Part shown: positions 43,780-54,850 of the stretch, one piece after another
Numbering within the stretch: the stretch's first letter is position 1
How the letters are laid out: each line of letters begins with the position of its first letter
Assembly: GCA_033398695.1 (NCBI GenBank)
Contig: CM065804.1
Span: 48,267,501-48,331,500 of the forward strand
Source: Orobanche coerulescens
Taxonomy: Eukaryota; Streptophyta; Magnoliopsida; Lamiales; Orobanchaceae
Direction of reading: 5' to 3'
Length of the DNA stretch: 64,000 nucleotides
Made by a program: the position numbers and the translations under genes
Notes under the pieces: generated by a model
Database searches by the model: none
Told to the model about the DNA's origin: nothing
Seen by the model: only the letters and a program-made list of their open reading frames with translations

Positions 43780-46700
43780 TTAAGAAAATAACTCGGGATG
43801 ACTCTCCTTCATGCTCGACTCGGTTTCCCAAGTCGCCTCTTCCGTGACGTGGTGCGACCACCGAATCTTCACGAGGGGTATGACTTTATTTCTTAACATC
43901 TTCACACGCCGATCCGTAATGGCGATCGGTATCTCCCTAAAGGTAGCGTCATCGGAAATTTCCACTTCTTCGAAATTGAGCTTGTGGCTCGGGTCATAGA
44001 CATACTTCCTTAATCGGGAGACGTGAAAACATTATGCACTCCATCCAAAGCGGCGGTAGAGCTAATCGATACGCGAGTTTTCCTACCCGTCCAATATCTC
44101 AAACGGACCTATAAATCTCGGCTTAACTTTCCTTCTTCGCCGAAACGCCAATGCCTCGCATAGGTGATACTTTGACCCAAACATGATCCCCGACCGTAAA
44201 TTCTAACGGTGCCGCTTCGGCATAAGATTTTTGCCGGCTCTGTGCGGCCAGCATGTGTTTCCGAGCTATAGAGATCTTCTTAATGGACTCCTGGATAAGA
44301 TCCAACTCGGTAACCGCGGTGTCGGAGGCATCATCCCAGCATAATGGTGACTTGCATCTTCGCCCATACAGGGCCTCAAATGGTGCCATACCTATGCTTG
44401 CATGCCAGCTGTTGTTGTACGAGAACTACACTAACCCCAAATGTCTAGCCCAATCCTTTCCCCAATCGAGCACGCACGCCCTCAACATATCTTCCAAGGT
44501 TTGAATCATCCGCTCGGTCTGTCCATCTGTCTGAGGATGATAAGCCGTGCTAAAGTGTATCTGTGTCCCCATAGCTTTATGGACGGCTTTCCAAAAACGA
44601 GACACATATCTGGTGTCCCTATCCGAAATGATGGACGAGGGAACACCATGTAGCCTTACGATTTCTCTGATGAAAATGACAACACCGTCATTCCGGTTGT
44701 CTCTTGAATAGGAATGAAATGTGATGACTTTGTCAATCGATCGACAATGACCCAAATCGTATCCTTTCCTCGCACCGCCGTGGGTAGCTTAGTGACAAAG
44801 TCCATTGATATGCTCTCCCATTTCCACTCCGGGATGGGTAGGGGTTGCATAATTCCAGCTGGTCTGCGGTGTTCGATCTTCACTTGTTGGCATGTCATAC
44901 ATCGGGCGACGAACCTAGCAACCTCCCACTTCATGTTTTTCCACCAAAAACTCTGTCTTAGATCCTTGTACATCTTGCTTGCTCCGGGGTGAATAGAATA
45001 AGGGGTGGAGTGCGCCTCCTTCAATATAGTTTGCTTCAGTCCGTCATTTGATGGAATACATATTCTGTTCTTGAACCTCACCAGGTCACCCTAAATCTTA
45101 TAGTCGGAAACATCCCCTCTCTCGATTCTTTCACCAATCGCACATAATTCAGGATCTTCCATCTGTGCTAGACGTATCTCGTCTAGTAAGGACGAAAGTA
45201 TATTGATTGAGCATAATCGTCCTTGCCTACGTTGTATCCATACTTCGGTGTTGCTTCTCCTGATCTCTTGTCAGCTTGGGCTGAATCTTATGGCCGATAC
45301 CATCACCTCTTGTGTAGTCTTCCGACTAAGAGCATCACTACCACGTTGGCTTTTCCGGATGATAGGAAATTTCCACATCGTAGTCCTTGATTAGCTCCAA
45401 CCAACGCCTCTGTCTCATGTTTAGTTCTCTCTGCGTGAAGATATATTTCAAACTCTTATGATCCGTGAAAACTTTGCAAGTAACTCCGTAAAGATAGTGC
45501 CTCCAAATCTTGAGGGCATGCACCACCGCGGCTAGCTCCAAGTCATGTGTCGGGTAATTTACTTCGCACGGCTTCGCTTGTCGGGATGCGACGCAACGAC
45601 TCGCCATTCTCGCATGAAGACACATCCTAGTCCATGCTTGGATGCATCCGTGTATATAATGAATCCTTCAGACTCGTGGTATCACTAGTACCGGGCGAGT
45701 TAACCTTCTCTTGAGCTCGCCGAAGCTCTTCCGCGATCTGCAGCCCATACAAATTTGGTGCTCTTTCTCGCAGGTTCGTTAACGGTCGGGCGATACAGAA
45801 AAGCCTCGACGAATCTTCGATAGTAACCCGCCAATCCTAGGAAGCTCCTAACCTCTTTGACATTCTTCGGGGTTCCCAACTCGTTATTGTCTCGATTTTT
45901 GTGGGTCGACCTTGACACCTTCTCGCCAAACAATATGCCCGAGAAAAATTACCTCCGGCATCCGACCCGCACTGGACAAGCCGCATAAAGTTGGTGTTGT
46001 CTTAACACGCCCAAAGACTTGCCTCAAATGTTCCTCGTGTTCCCGGGCTTCGAGAATATATCAGATGTCGCCGATAAAAACCACCACGCATTTATCGAGG
46101 AAATCAATCAAAACTCTATTCATCGGTTCCATGAAAACGGGGCATTAGTCAACCCGAATGATACCACGATTTATTCGTAATGCCCATACCTCGACCGAAA
46201 TGCGCCTTGGGTATATCTTCCTCCCGAATCCTCAATTGGTGATATCCGGACTAAATCGATCTTTGAAAACACGATCGCTTCTTGTAATCGATCCAAGAGG
46301 TCGTCAATCCTTGGTAGTGGATAACGATTCTTGATAGTAACCTTATTCAGCTCCCTGTAGTCGATGCACAAGCGTAGAGAGTTATCTTTCTTCTTAACAA
46401 AAGTACCGGCGCCCCTACGGCGAGGTGCTTGGGCGGATCAACCCTTTCTCCAATGATTTTCGAGTCAGATCTTTAATTCCTTCATCTCGGCGGTGCCATT
46501 CTCGTAAGGAGCTTTGGAAATAGGTCTCGCCCGGTTCGAGTTCAATGGTAAGGTCAACTTCTCGGTGCGGTGGCACAGTAGTTCATGAGGAAAAACGTCT
46601 GGAAACTCATTCACCACCGGAATGTTTGTGATTGCAAGTTGTGAAGTGTCCTCTCGAAGAACATAACACCAGTAGTATTCATTTCGAGAGCTGCAGGAGG

Positions 46701-48362
46701 CTTCTGATGCGATAATGCTGAGAGAACCTTTTGTACTGAAGTGTTCACATCCGCTGATGACATGTGTGGTACCATCATGAGCCGAAATGGAGATAGTCAG
46801 GTGATAGGTATCCAAGATCGTTCTGTGCAATGGCATCCAGTCCATACCTAATATGTTGTCTTCATTCTGGAGCGGGAAGACCATAAGATTAGCGGTCCAG
46901 CTGTGATCGTTGATGCAGATCCGACAGTCTCTAACCTTTTGATCACCGCTTAATCTACTACCCTCGGGTAGTTTTACGGTAAAGGGATCACAAGGTACAC
47001 AAACAAGATTTAAGCGTTCAACACATTCCACAGATATAAACGAATGGGTGGCTCCGGTATCAAATAAAACATGCACTGGCTGAGAGTTAACAAGAAGAGT
47101 ACCTGAAATAGCTGGCGCAGGCTGACCATCCATAGTCCTCAGCTCAAATACACGAGACGGCACTGACTCCGAGAAGGACGAGGTACCTCCGCCGCGCCCA
47201 CGGCCTCGTCCGGCACCGTGCAGTGGTGGTTGGTTCTGGTGGGATGGAGCTCGGTAGTTGGAAACAGCAGCGTCTAGGGATTGCACAGAGCCTTGTTGAC
47301 TTGGTTGCGAAGCTGGGCTCTGAGCGGAATTGGCCCGCCAGCAATAACGAGACATGTGTCCACTCTTTCCGCAAGTGAAACATTTGGTGGCCGTCTTCTG
47401 ACACCGATCCTTAGTATGCCCGGTCATGCCACAATTGAAACAGTCCCTACGGTAAGGCCGATCGATACACCTTCTCGTTGGTACGAAACCGCCGACTTAA
47501 AAGAAGATGCGGGTCCCGAATTCGTTTTGTTGTTGTTCCTGTGCTGAATCGATGTCTTCGCTTCTTCGAGTTATGCCCGATGTCGGTATTAATAACTGCA
47601 TCGCATATGCCGTGACTACGCCCTCGTATGCTCGTGGTGGTGCAAGAAATCCGCGGCATAGCGTTGTACATCCTCCTAACCTCTCGTGCAAGATGGCATA
47701 TTCGTTGATCTTCCGATGGAACCATCTCGGGAGATGTAACTTAGCTCGGTTCGGTAGGCCGAATGATCTCTCGGTACTGCATGTTCTCGCGGGCCGGCAC
47801 CGAAAAGTCTCGTGCGCGAGCGGTTCGGGCTGATCTGGGATGTACTCGCTCCGTAGTAGTCGGGCAAATTCGGTCCACCCACCACTCGGTCCTCTCGCCT
47901 CGTAAGTTCTCCACCATCGTGCAGCAGTTGTCACGAAGTTGATTAATTCCGAGCGGCACCTTTCTCGCTTTCTCGGGCATCCGATTACTCAAGGCGGTCT
48001 CCATTTCGTAAATCCGATCGCCCACGTGTTTCTCTCCGTCCCCAAATAATGGAGGCCTAGCCTTCAAGATCTCTCATGACCATCGATCCCTTCTGCGTTT
48101 TCTTCCACATTGATGACCGGTATCCGCTCCGCCCGATTGACCGAGCAATTCCCATGGCGATAGCCTGAGCAAGGGCCTGAACAAAAGTTGGATCCATGCC
48201 TCCCGGGTTGTTGTTCTGGCGTTCCGCTTCCTGATCATTTTGATTAACTGGTGGCGGCTGGCCCCCAGCAGGATGGGTCTCGGCAATGTTCCCGTCCTTA
48301 TTGTGGTTCGCGGCGGAACCCTGAGCGTCATTCACCACCCTTTTAGCTCCTCGGCGTGCCAT
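43780..48362 (-). pseudogene. Element D gag-pol polyprotein, broken
   Basis: It starts MARRGAKRVVND at 48362. The gag core (about 48060-47430) is split over several frames. CFTCGKSGHMSRYC (about 47380) and the protease [10 protein letters not shown] (about 47070) are in a clean frame from 47427 to 46465. RT (46400-45800) is badly broken and its FIDD site is disrupted (FIGD then a stop, about 46065). RNase H is at 45625-45338. The integrase zinc-binding region (45020-44870) and core (44820-44430) keep SMDF, ISDRD and QTERM, but a frameshift near 44700 splits them. The chromodomain-like tail is at 43965-43780. Clean and indel-rich blocks alternate, as in B. Confidence 0.92.
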
Positions 48363-48540
48363 CGCTAACGGTATTAATCTAAAGCCAGTTCCACGCATGG
48401 TTTACAATTAAATATTGCACAAAATAGAAACACACACATATCACTTACTTGCATTCCTATGAGGAGCTTCGATCGCTTGGGGTGTTGGATTTTTTTTTTA
48501 AAAAAAGAAATAGGAAAAAGTTTATTCAACCAGGAGTTTG

Positions 48541-48552
48541 GCTCCGATACCA
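48541..48552 (-). other. Element D primer-binding site (initiator-Met tRNA)
   Basis: TGGTATCGGAGC on the minus strand, five bases inside the 5' LTR, is identical to the site in A and B. Confidence 0.85.
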
Positions 48553-48557
48553 TTTTC

Positions 48558-50775
48558 TGTAACACCCCCAAAATATCCCGAGGTATTACAGTGCCGTGAA
48601 TCCCACGTGGGACCCACAAGACTAATTAAAAAAATAGGCATTTTAAGAAAATCGTGATAAAACCTCAAATTCAAGGGTCACATGACGTGAAACGAAAGAT
48701 TTAAGGAAAAAATGTAATTCGAAGAATTATTACACAACAAATGTTTTTCCAAAGAAAACAATTTATTCCAATTTAAGCAACGGTTAAAGATAATCCCAAC
48801 ACCGCTCAAGTCTGACCGGACCCCTCGGGAATGTCCTGCACATGATGTACTATTTTACAGTATGACGAGTCATACCTGTAACCAGAGTCGAGAATGCATA
48901 TCAAATAACAACTACTAACAACAGATAACGACATTTTTACAATCACCGTACCTAGTAATCACAAGGAATATTTCACCACTTAACCGACGTGTCTCTCTCT
49001 TTATCACATAAACCCCCAAGGTCGCAACCAAGGGTCACGGAAGTATCCACACGGAATACCCGGAACATAGGTGCCCAATTCGGGTCTTACCCCTAACACA
49101 TTTCCACGCGGTACCATACAGTGTTTTATCCCCAACACATCGCCCATTTATATATCTTTAGAGAAAGACAACGTCGGCTTATATCAAAATGGCACGTACA
49201 CACATACGGTATAACATTGATATTAGAAATTCACGAGCAAGATTTCACTTGCTCGTGATCCGATAGTAGGTGCTTTATGATGACGAAGTCCCCACGCCCG
49301 CCGAGCTTAACCTAGCCACGAAACATCCGATTAACCCTCGTACGGACCATAATGAATAAAACTAGTCTCCTTTCCTAACCGGATTCCTAGTGTAGTTTTA
49401 ATTGTCGGTATGAGTATCGCTTCCAAGTTTTCAAGTGTCGTGTACCATTATCTCGCTCAATCTTATAGTTAACATTAGGTATATCGATTTATTCAAGAAG
49501 GTAATCCTACCATTCTTCGGTTGTCAATGAATTATTATGGCGAAATCGAATCCTATGCTTTCTATTATAATTCTATATTCGAATACTACAATCGACGGAT
49601 TTTATTGCACAATAACTCCGGTGGTTTAACAACCCATATTGATTATACTATCGAATTACTTCCTTAGTTTTGCTAAGTGTCAAAAATCAAAGGTGAGGGT
49701 AGCTACGAACAATGGAACATACGGTGACGGATTACTATGAATTTCCCCACAATTGATTCACAATTTTACATTCCTAGTGATGATTTGAAGTGAAATTTCG
49801 TTTGTATGAAACTAAACATATAAGAAACGGAATTTACGGTTACCACAATTTCATCCGACAAGATTGTCTACGAAGTTTAGCAAAATCTACCCCATACCCG
49901 CAATATAACAAGTATAACTAAGAAAACATCGAAGATATAACTCCAGGATTGGTGGCTTACCTTTGGAAGCGTAAGAATAGTGAAGATAGTTGACGGATTC
50001 ACAAGAACTACGAGGAGAACGAGAAGTGACTTGAACGACTTGGATAATCTTCACCGAAGCTCAAGAATCTACCTCCTCAATGTTAATTCAAGTGTTTAAG
50101 GCTTAAGAACCGGGTATAGGGCTAGGAATTTCTCCAAAGATAGTAGTGACTTGGTGTTGGGACGCAAATGAAGAAGGGAGTTATCATTTTATAAAATCGA
50201 TTTAGATAACGACGTTAATGATAAGAGTGTTTCGTACGTTAGGTGTATTACGACGAATAAAGGCGATGACAACGCACGTAAGGAACTAATCGCCCGAAAT
50301 GTGCCCAAGTGTTACGACGTTAATTCTTGGGCATTACGACGTAACAAACAAATTGACTCGTTTGTCATCTAGCCCGCCAAAGTAGCCCCCGTCCGTGTCA
50401 AAGGAAGATTCCGGTCGGAGACCGACCTACCTGCTACGCACGTAATGTGCCGCCTTAACGACGTAACCATTGAAATTTAGCGACGTTAGGCATGGGTTAT
50501 AGCGACGTTAGATGTAAATTTTAGCCTCAAACACATTCTAACCATCTCGGGTGACCATCCCTTCCGCTCGTCAACAATTATCGGGGAACAAGACGTTGGC
50601 CACCGTCATATTCGCACCGACGATCGTCTCACGGCATCAAGGTGTGTCACCCTCATTTCGTTCACATTGTACAATTATATAGCACTCAATGGAATACATA
50701 AATAGAAATGACGTCATATTACCAAACATTCATACAGTACAAAGTAATCAAGCATGGAATACCGGAGGTATTACA
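48558..50775 (-). repeat. Element D 5' LTR (element sense)
   Basis: This 2218-bp partner of 41521-43746 is nearly identical over most of its length, with a cluster of short deletions in the ACGT cassette and its surroundings. Confidence 0.95.
50207..50512 (-). promoter_or_regulatory. ACGTACGT cluster in D 5' LTR, contracted
   Basis: Most motifs that read CGTACGT in the other LTR read CGACGT here (for example near 50210, 50312, 50458, 50480 and 50502). The same two-base loss is repeated at several separate sites. Confidence 0.6.
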
Positions 50776-51763
50776 AGCACTAACTCAGCAACTTCAGGCA
50801 TTTTCGCATGCTCCTTCCCCCGTTACCATTGAATCTTGTAATTGGTGTAATGGATCTCACCCTAGCGCAGAGTGCCAAGTCAGAAACCCTTTCGAGCAGC
50901 CCCCAATTGAACAAGCTCAGTTCGTAGGAAACGGAAACCGGCAAAATAATCCGTACTCCAACACTTATAATGTGGGATGGCGTAATCATCCTAACTTCTC
51001 ATGGAGAAACGGACAAAACTCGAACCAGCCTCCATTCGCTCAACACCAACAGCAACCTCCTCCTGCTCCAAAAGTTTCTCTAGAGGAAGCAATTGCGAAA
51101 TTGGCAGCGAACACGAGTCAATTCATGGCCCGCACGGAGGCGACATTGCAAAACCATTCCGCTTCTATCCGCAACTTGGAAGTCCAACTGGGCCAGATCG
51201 CTAATTTATTAACAGCCCGCCCAGAAGGTACCTTGCCAAGTACGACTGAAACGAATCCGAGAGAGAGTGTCAATGCCATTGGGTTGAGAAGTGGGAAGGA
51301 ATTGTGCGAGCTGCCCGGGCAGAACAAAAAGAAAAATGAGGATGAGGAGAATAAAAATTCAGCGACTGAGGAACCACAAAATTTGAGACCCTCGATACTG
51401 TTTCCGGATAATCCCAAGGCATATGTGCCACCCGTCCCGTTTCCGCAGCGATTACAACAGAAAAAGGTGGACAAGCAATTCTCTAAGTTCCTCGACGTCT
51501 TCAAGAATTTTCATATTAACATCCCATTTGCCGACACCTTGGAGCAAATGCCGAGTTACACGAAATTCATGAAGGAAATTTTGTCAAACAAAAGAAAACT
51601 CGAGGAGTATGAGACGGTCGCATTGACGGAGGAGTGCAGCGCTATTCTTCAGAAAAAGCTTCCGCCAAAATTGAAGGATCCGGGAAGTTTTAATATACCT
51701 TGCACTATAGGAAATCTGACTTTTGTAGAGCGTTGTGCGATCTTGGGGCCAGTATTAATCTGA
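50776..51763 (+). pseudogene. Element P gag C-terminal part and linker
   Basis: This continues the frame from 41520. It includes a zinc-knuckle-like CNWCNGSHPSAEC (about 50838-50876), a Gln/Pro/Asn-rich stretch, a coiled segment (SLEEAIAKLAANTSQF, NLEVQLGQIANLL) and the linker GLRSGKEL...PFPQRLQ typical of Athila-like polyproteins. A one-base frameshift near 51715-51725 moves the reading into the protease frame. Confidence 0.9.
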
Positions 51764-52155
51764 TGCCTCTTTCTATCTTCAAGAAGCTTGGAATTGGAGA
51801 AGCGAAACCGACGATTGTCTCCTTACAATTAGCTGATAGATCCATTAAGTATCCGAGGGGAATAATCGAGGACGTCTTAGTAAAAGTTGATAAATTCATC
51901 TTTCCGGCTGATTTCATTGTGCTTGACATGGAGGAGGACCACGACATCCCAATTATCTTGGGAAGACCATTTTTGGCAACCGGCCGAACTTTAATCGACG
52001 TGGAAAAAGGGGAACTAACTCTAAGGGTTCAAGACGAGCATGTCACGTTCCAAGTGTTTAAATCTCTTCCATGTCCAGGTGGTGTTGAGAAGAGCTTGCA
52101 AACCGAAAGTGTGGATACCGTTGCGAAAGACACACACCGGAAGAATGGTCGGTAG
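51700..52155 (+). pseudogene. Element P protease domain, end of polyprotein
   Basis: LCDLGASINLMP contains the aspartic protease site (D.GAS), followed by PTIVSLQLADRSIKYPRG, ADFIVLDMEED and PIILGRPFLAT. The frame ends at TAG (52153-52155) soon after the protease, where a complete element would continue into RT. Nothing resembling RT follows. Confidence 0.9.
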
Positions 52156-52185
52156 AAAAACTCAGAATCCGTTTCAGAGGGTCCG

Positions 52186-52515
52186 ATGCCTAAGAAAAAT
52201 TTAGAACGAGTTGCATATCTCAAGCATGTGGACATGCCGTCATCATCAACCGTTCATCCATCAATGAGAAATCCCGATGCTGTCATAAGTTCGTTCGAGA
52301 AAAAGGAGAATAAGACGGACGTAAAACGGAGGCCAAATCATGAGAAAAATGGGTGCTTCGGAAAGTTGTTTGTGTCAAAACCTTTTCGCAAACAACATTT
52401 GGTATCCGAACCGAAAATTGAATCGTTAAAGACTAATGGTCAAAATTTTAAAACACATATTAACGGTTCGATGAACGGGGCGGAGTCCAAATGGAGTTTG
52501 CGAAAAGCGAACTGA
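52186..52515 (+). CDS. Small open frame after protease in P, unknown
   Basis: This 109-residue Lys/Asn-rich frame (from MPKKNLERVAYLKHVDMP) lies directly after the protease region. I do not recognise it. It may be leftover polyprotein or the coding sequence remaining after the pol deletion. It is followed by AACTTAGTGCTTCTCGGGAG and GCAACCCGAG (about 52543-52573), a conserved stretch found downstream of pol in Athila-like elements that can form a CTCGGG...CCCGAG hairpin. Confidence 0.4.
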   Translation: MPKKNLERVAYLKHVDMPSSSTVHPSMRNPDAVISSFEKKENKTDVKRRPNHEKNGCFGKLFVSKPFRKQHLVSEPKIESLKTNGQNFKTHINGSMNGAESKWSLRKAN

Positions 52516-52727
52516 TTTTCAATAGGTCCGACTGAAGACTATAAACTTAGTGCTTCTCGGGAGGCAACCCGAGTTTTAGTAGTAGATTTTTGTTTTTCAG
52601 TATTTTCTTGCATTTTTGAATTTTTATTTTTCATCATTTTTGCTTTGATTTGCTTATCCCTCTCGTTCTTGACGTGTTCCTTTTAAAATTATGTGCAGAA
52701 AAAGTCCCAGGGGAAACATTTATGCCT

Positions 52728-52935
52728 GAGCCGCGGCACAAGGCTTGTGAGCCGCGGCACAGACAAATCGAATCAGAAGGCTAAACAATCTGTACTATGT
52801 TCTGAGCCGCGGCACATTATCATTATGAGCCGCGGCACCCGTATGCTGAGCCGCGGCACCCGGCGACATCACAAAAAGTCCCAGGCCGACTGTACTATGG
52901 GCCGCGGCTCACTTAAGCTGTGCCGCGGCCCCCGT
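52728..52935 (+). promoter_or_regulatory. Second, internal GCCGCGGC cluster in element P
   Basis: GAGCCGCGGCAC-type motifs occur seven times, and AAAAAGTCCCAGG flanks the set on the left and recurs inside it at about 52877. It matches the LTR cassette of the same element but lies 2 kb before the 3' LTR. It could be an internal promoter or a copy of the LTR cassette. Confidence 0.55.
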
Positions 52936-54833
52936 TCAGAATCTGAATAGCCCAGGTATTCTTCTTATACTCGATCGGCCGGGACCTCAGGTAAACTTCT
53001 TCCCTTCCTTCCTGCACACAAGCACTCGGCCGACATCTTTTTCTGCTCCTTCTCTTTACATTCTTCATTCCAAGTCAGGTAATTTTCGATCTTTTAATCA
53101 TAATTGACACATGATTTGAAAAGTGAATTGAAGTTATATGTTGCTAGTTGTTCTTCAATGTTTTCTCAAAAATGGAGTTGGAATATGGTGAATATGGTAT
53201 TTGATTGTGATGGTATTGGTGATTATGAACGAATTGGTGATGTTAGTTGTCATTTTTCACGGCTATATATCTGTGTTATTATTTTTTCGGATTTGGAGTT
53301 AGCCATTAAACTTGTTGTTCTTCATTTTGACTTGTGCATACCAAGTGTTCGATAAATTGCAGCAGTGAAAAATTGTTAAGGCAAGCATTTTAGAACTATA
53401 TGCAACGAATCGTTTTATCGGATTATATTATCTCCCAACCCTTACATCATGTTTAAACTTGAGAGCTCATCCTTAATTCCCTCTTTGTTGTTACAAGCTC
53501 ACTCATTCACATTCCGCATGGTGTAGTCGAGAGACGTGCAGACTCACCGGACGACGCCGCCGCCAGTTCGTGAGCTGACTGTAGGGGAGTACTTGACCTT
53601 TTTCTTTCATTGCATATTATTTTTTTTGTCCATTGAGGTCAATGTACATCCTAAGTTGGGGGGGGGGGGGTTTACTTCTGTTGCTCTTATCATTGCTGTA
53701 CTTATTTCGTTTGCACTTTCGTTATTTTTAGTTATCTTTTTTGTTGCTACCCTTGCTTGTCATGATTTTACTCTTATTCGTGAATTTTTCATGCTCCCTT
53801 TTGTGTGAAACTGATGTTACAATACTGATTTCTCTCTGAAGAAATGGTTGAGTTTTGGTCGAGTTGTAGTCAATGATACCTGTTTCTGTTAAGTCTTCAT
53901 TTAGGTCCGAATTTTTTTTTGTTTTTGTAGAAATCTTAGCAGATAAGAAAGTAGACATACGTGTTTTCAAATCGCCGCCTGTACGTTTGGTTACATTTTT
54001 CCCAATAGCTAGTCGTCCAGTAACATAAGTCGTGTTGGCACTTAATGTGAGTTTAGAGTCGGACAGTTTTTTCCCAAAAGTCGAGATATTATCTGTTCTA
54101 TGATGGGGAAGTCTAGTAACCGGGGGTATTCACATGACCCGCTGTTTACTCTCGCGTAAAACGACAACCCTGATTAGACTAGTGGTTTAGAGAGTTCGCA
54201 TGTGCCGATGATGGGAAGCCTAGTAACTGGGGGTATTCGCGTGACCCGTTCGCGTAAAACAGCAACCTTGAATCGGACATGCGGGAATAGCTATTCGAGT
54301 TGTTTCTCCGCTATGGAGGGGAACTTAGTAACTAGAAGCATCCATGTGCCCCATGAGTGTCTTTTACGTCAAACGGTTCCCCAACACATGAGAATGGAAT
54401 TTCACCCTAGGATTATCCCGATGAAACATCCCGAGATCCGAACCTAGTGGTCAAATGGAATCAACTTATTGATCGTATATAAGGGAATACTGTCCGAGGG
54501 TTATATTTGATGCTGAAACTCTTGAAAATTTTGCCACTAGACTGTGGGACTGGGCGAGTTAGCTTGTTTATTTTAACCTTTCATATTGGCGGTCGATTAA
54601 ATTCACACTTGTTAATCTTTGAGCTGGATTTTCTTCATGAACGATTGATTAGGACTGAAGTTGGTTGCTTTATGGAATCAGTGTCATGGATGTAACTCGC
54701 TATTATGATATTTGTATTATTCAGAGAGAATTTCAGGATAGTATTGATTAGGTTGATCACTATGAGTTGCACGATTATTCACGATATTCTTTTGTTTGAA
54801 ATTGATTATTTTTGCTTGAGGACAAGCAAAGGC
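52936..54833 (+). other. Element P 3' non-coding region with tandem repeats
   Basis: There is no convincing gene. Conserved Athila-like landmarks are CATTGAGGTCAATGTACATC (about 53632) with a 13-G run (about 53658-53670). At about 54100-54380 an imperfect repeat occurs three times, with elements TGATGGGAAG.CTAGTAAC, GGGGGTATTC.C and CGCGTAAAAC. The frame 53536-53808 is hydrophobic and may be spurious. Confidence 0.6.
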
Positions 54834-54850
54834 TCAAGTTTGGGGGTATT
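54834..54850 (+). other. Element P polypurine tract
   Basis: CAAGTTTGGGGGTATT lies before the 3' LTR, preceded by GCTTGAGGACAAGCAAAGGC, the usual context in Athila- and Tat-type elements. Confidence 0.8.

Larger units (their letters stand above)
41521..50775 (-). mobile_element. Element D: complete Ty3/gypsy chromovirus in the gag of P, minus strand
   Basis: LTRs 41521-43746 and 48558-50775 are flanked by AGCAC on both sides (41516-41520, 50776-50780). The internal order is gag, zinc knuckle, protease, RT, RNase H, integrase, chromodomain-like tail. It resembles A-C in pol but has its own LTR family with ACGTACGT motifs, like H. Many small indels break the polyprotein. Confidence 0.95.

Noticed and set aside
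53536..53808. Hydrophobic 90-residue frame in P as an envelope-like protein
   Set aside because: It crosses a 13-G run and a conserved non-coding landmark (CATTGAGGTCAATG) and has no start context or signal features that stand out, so not supported.
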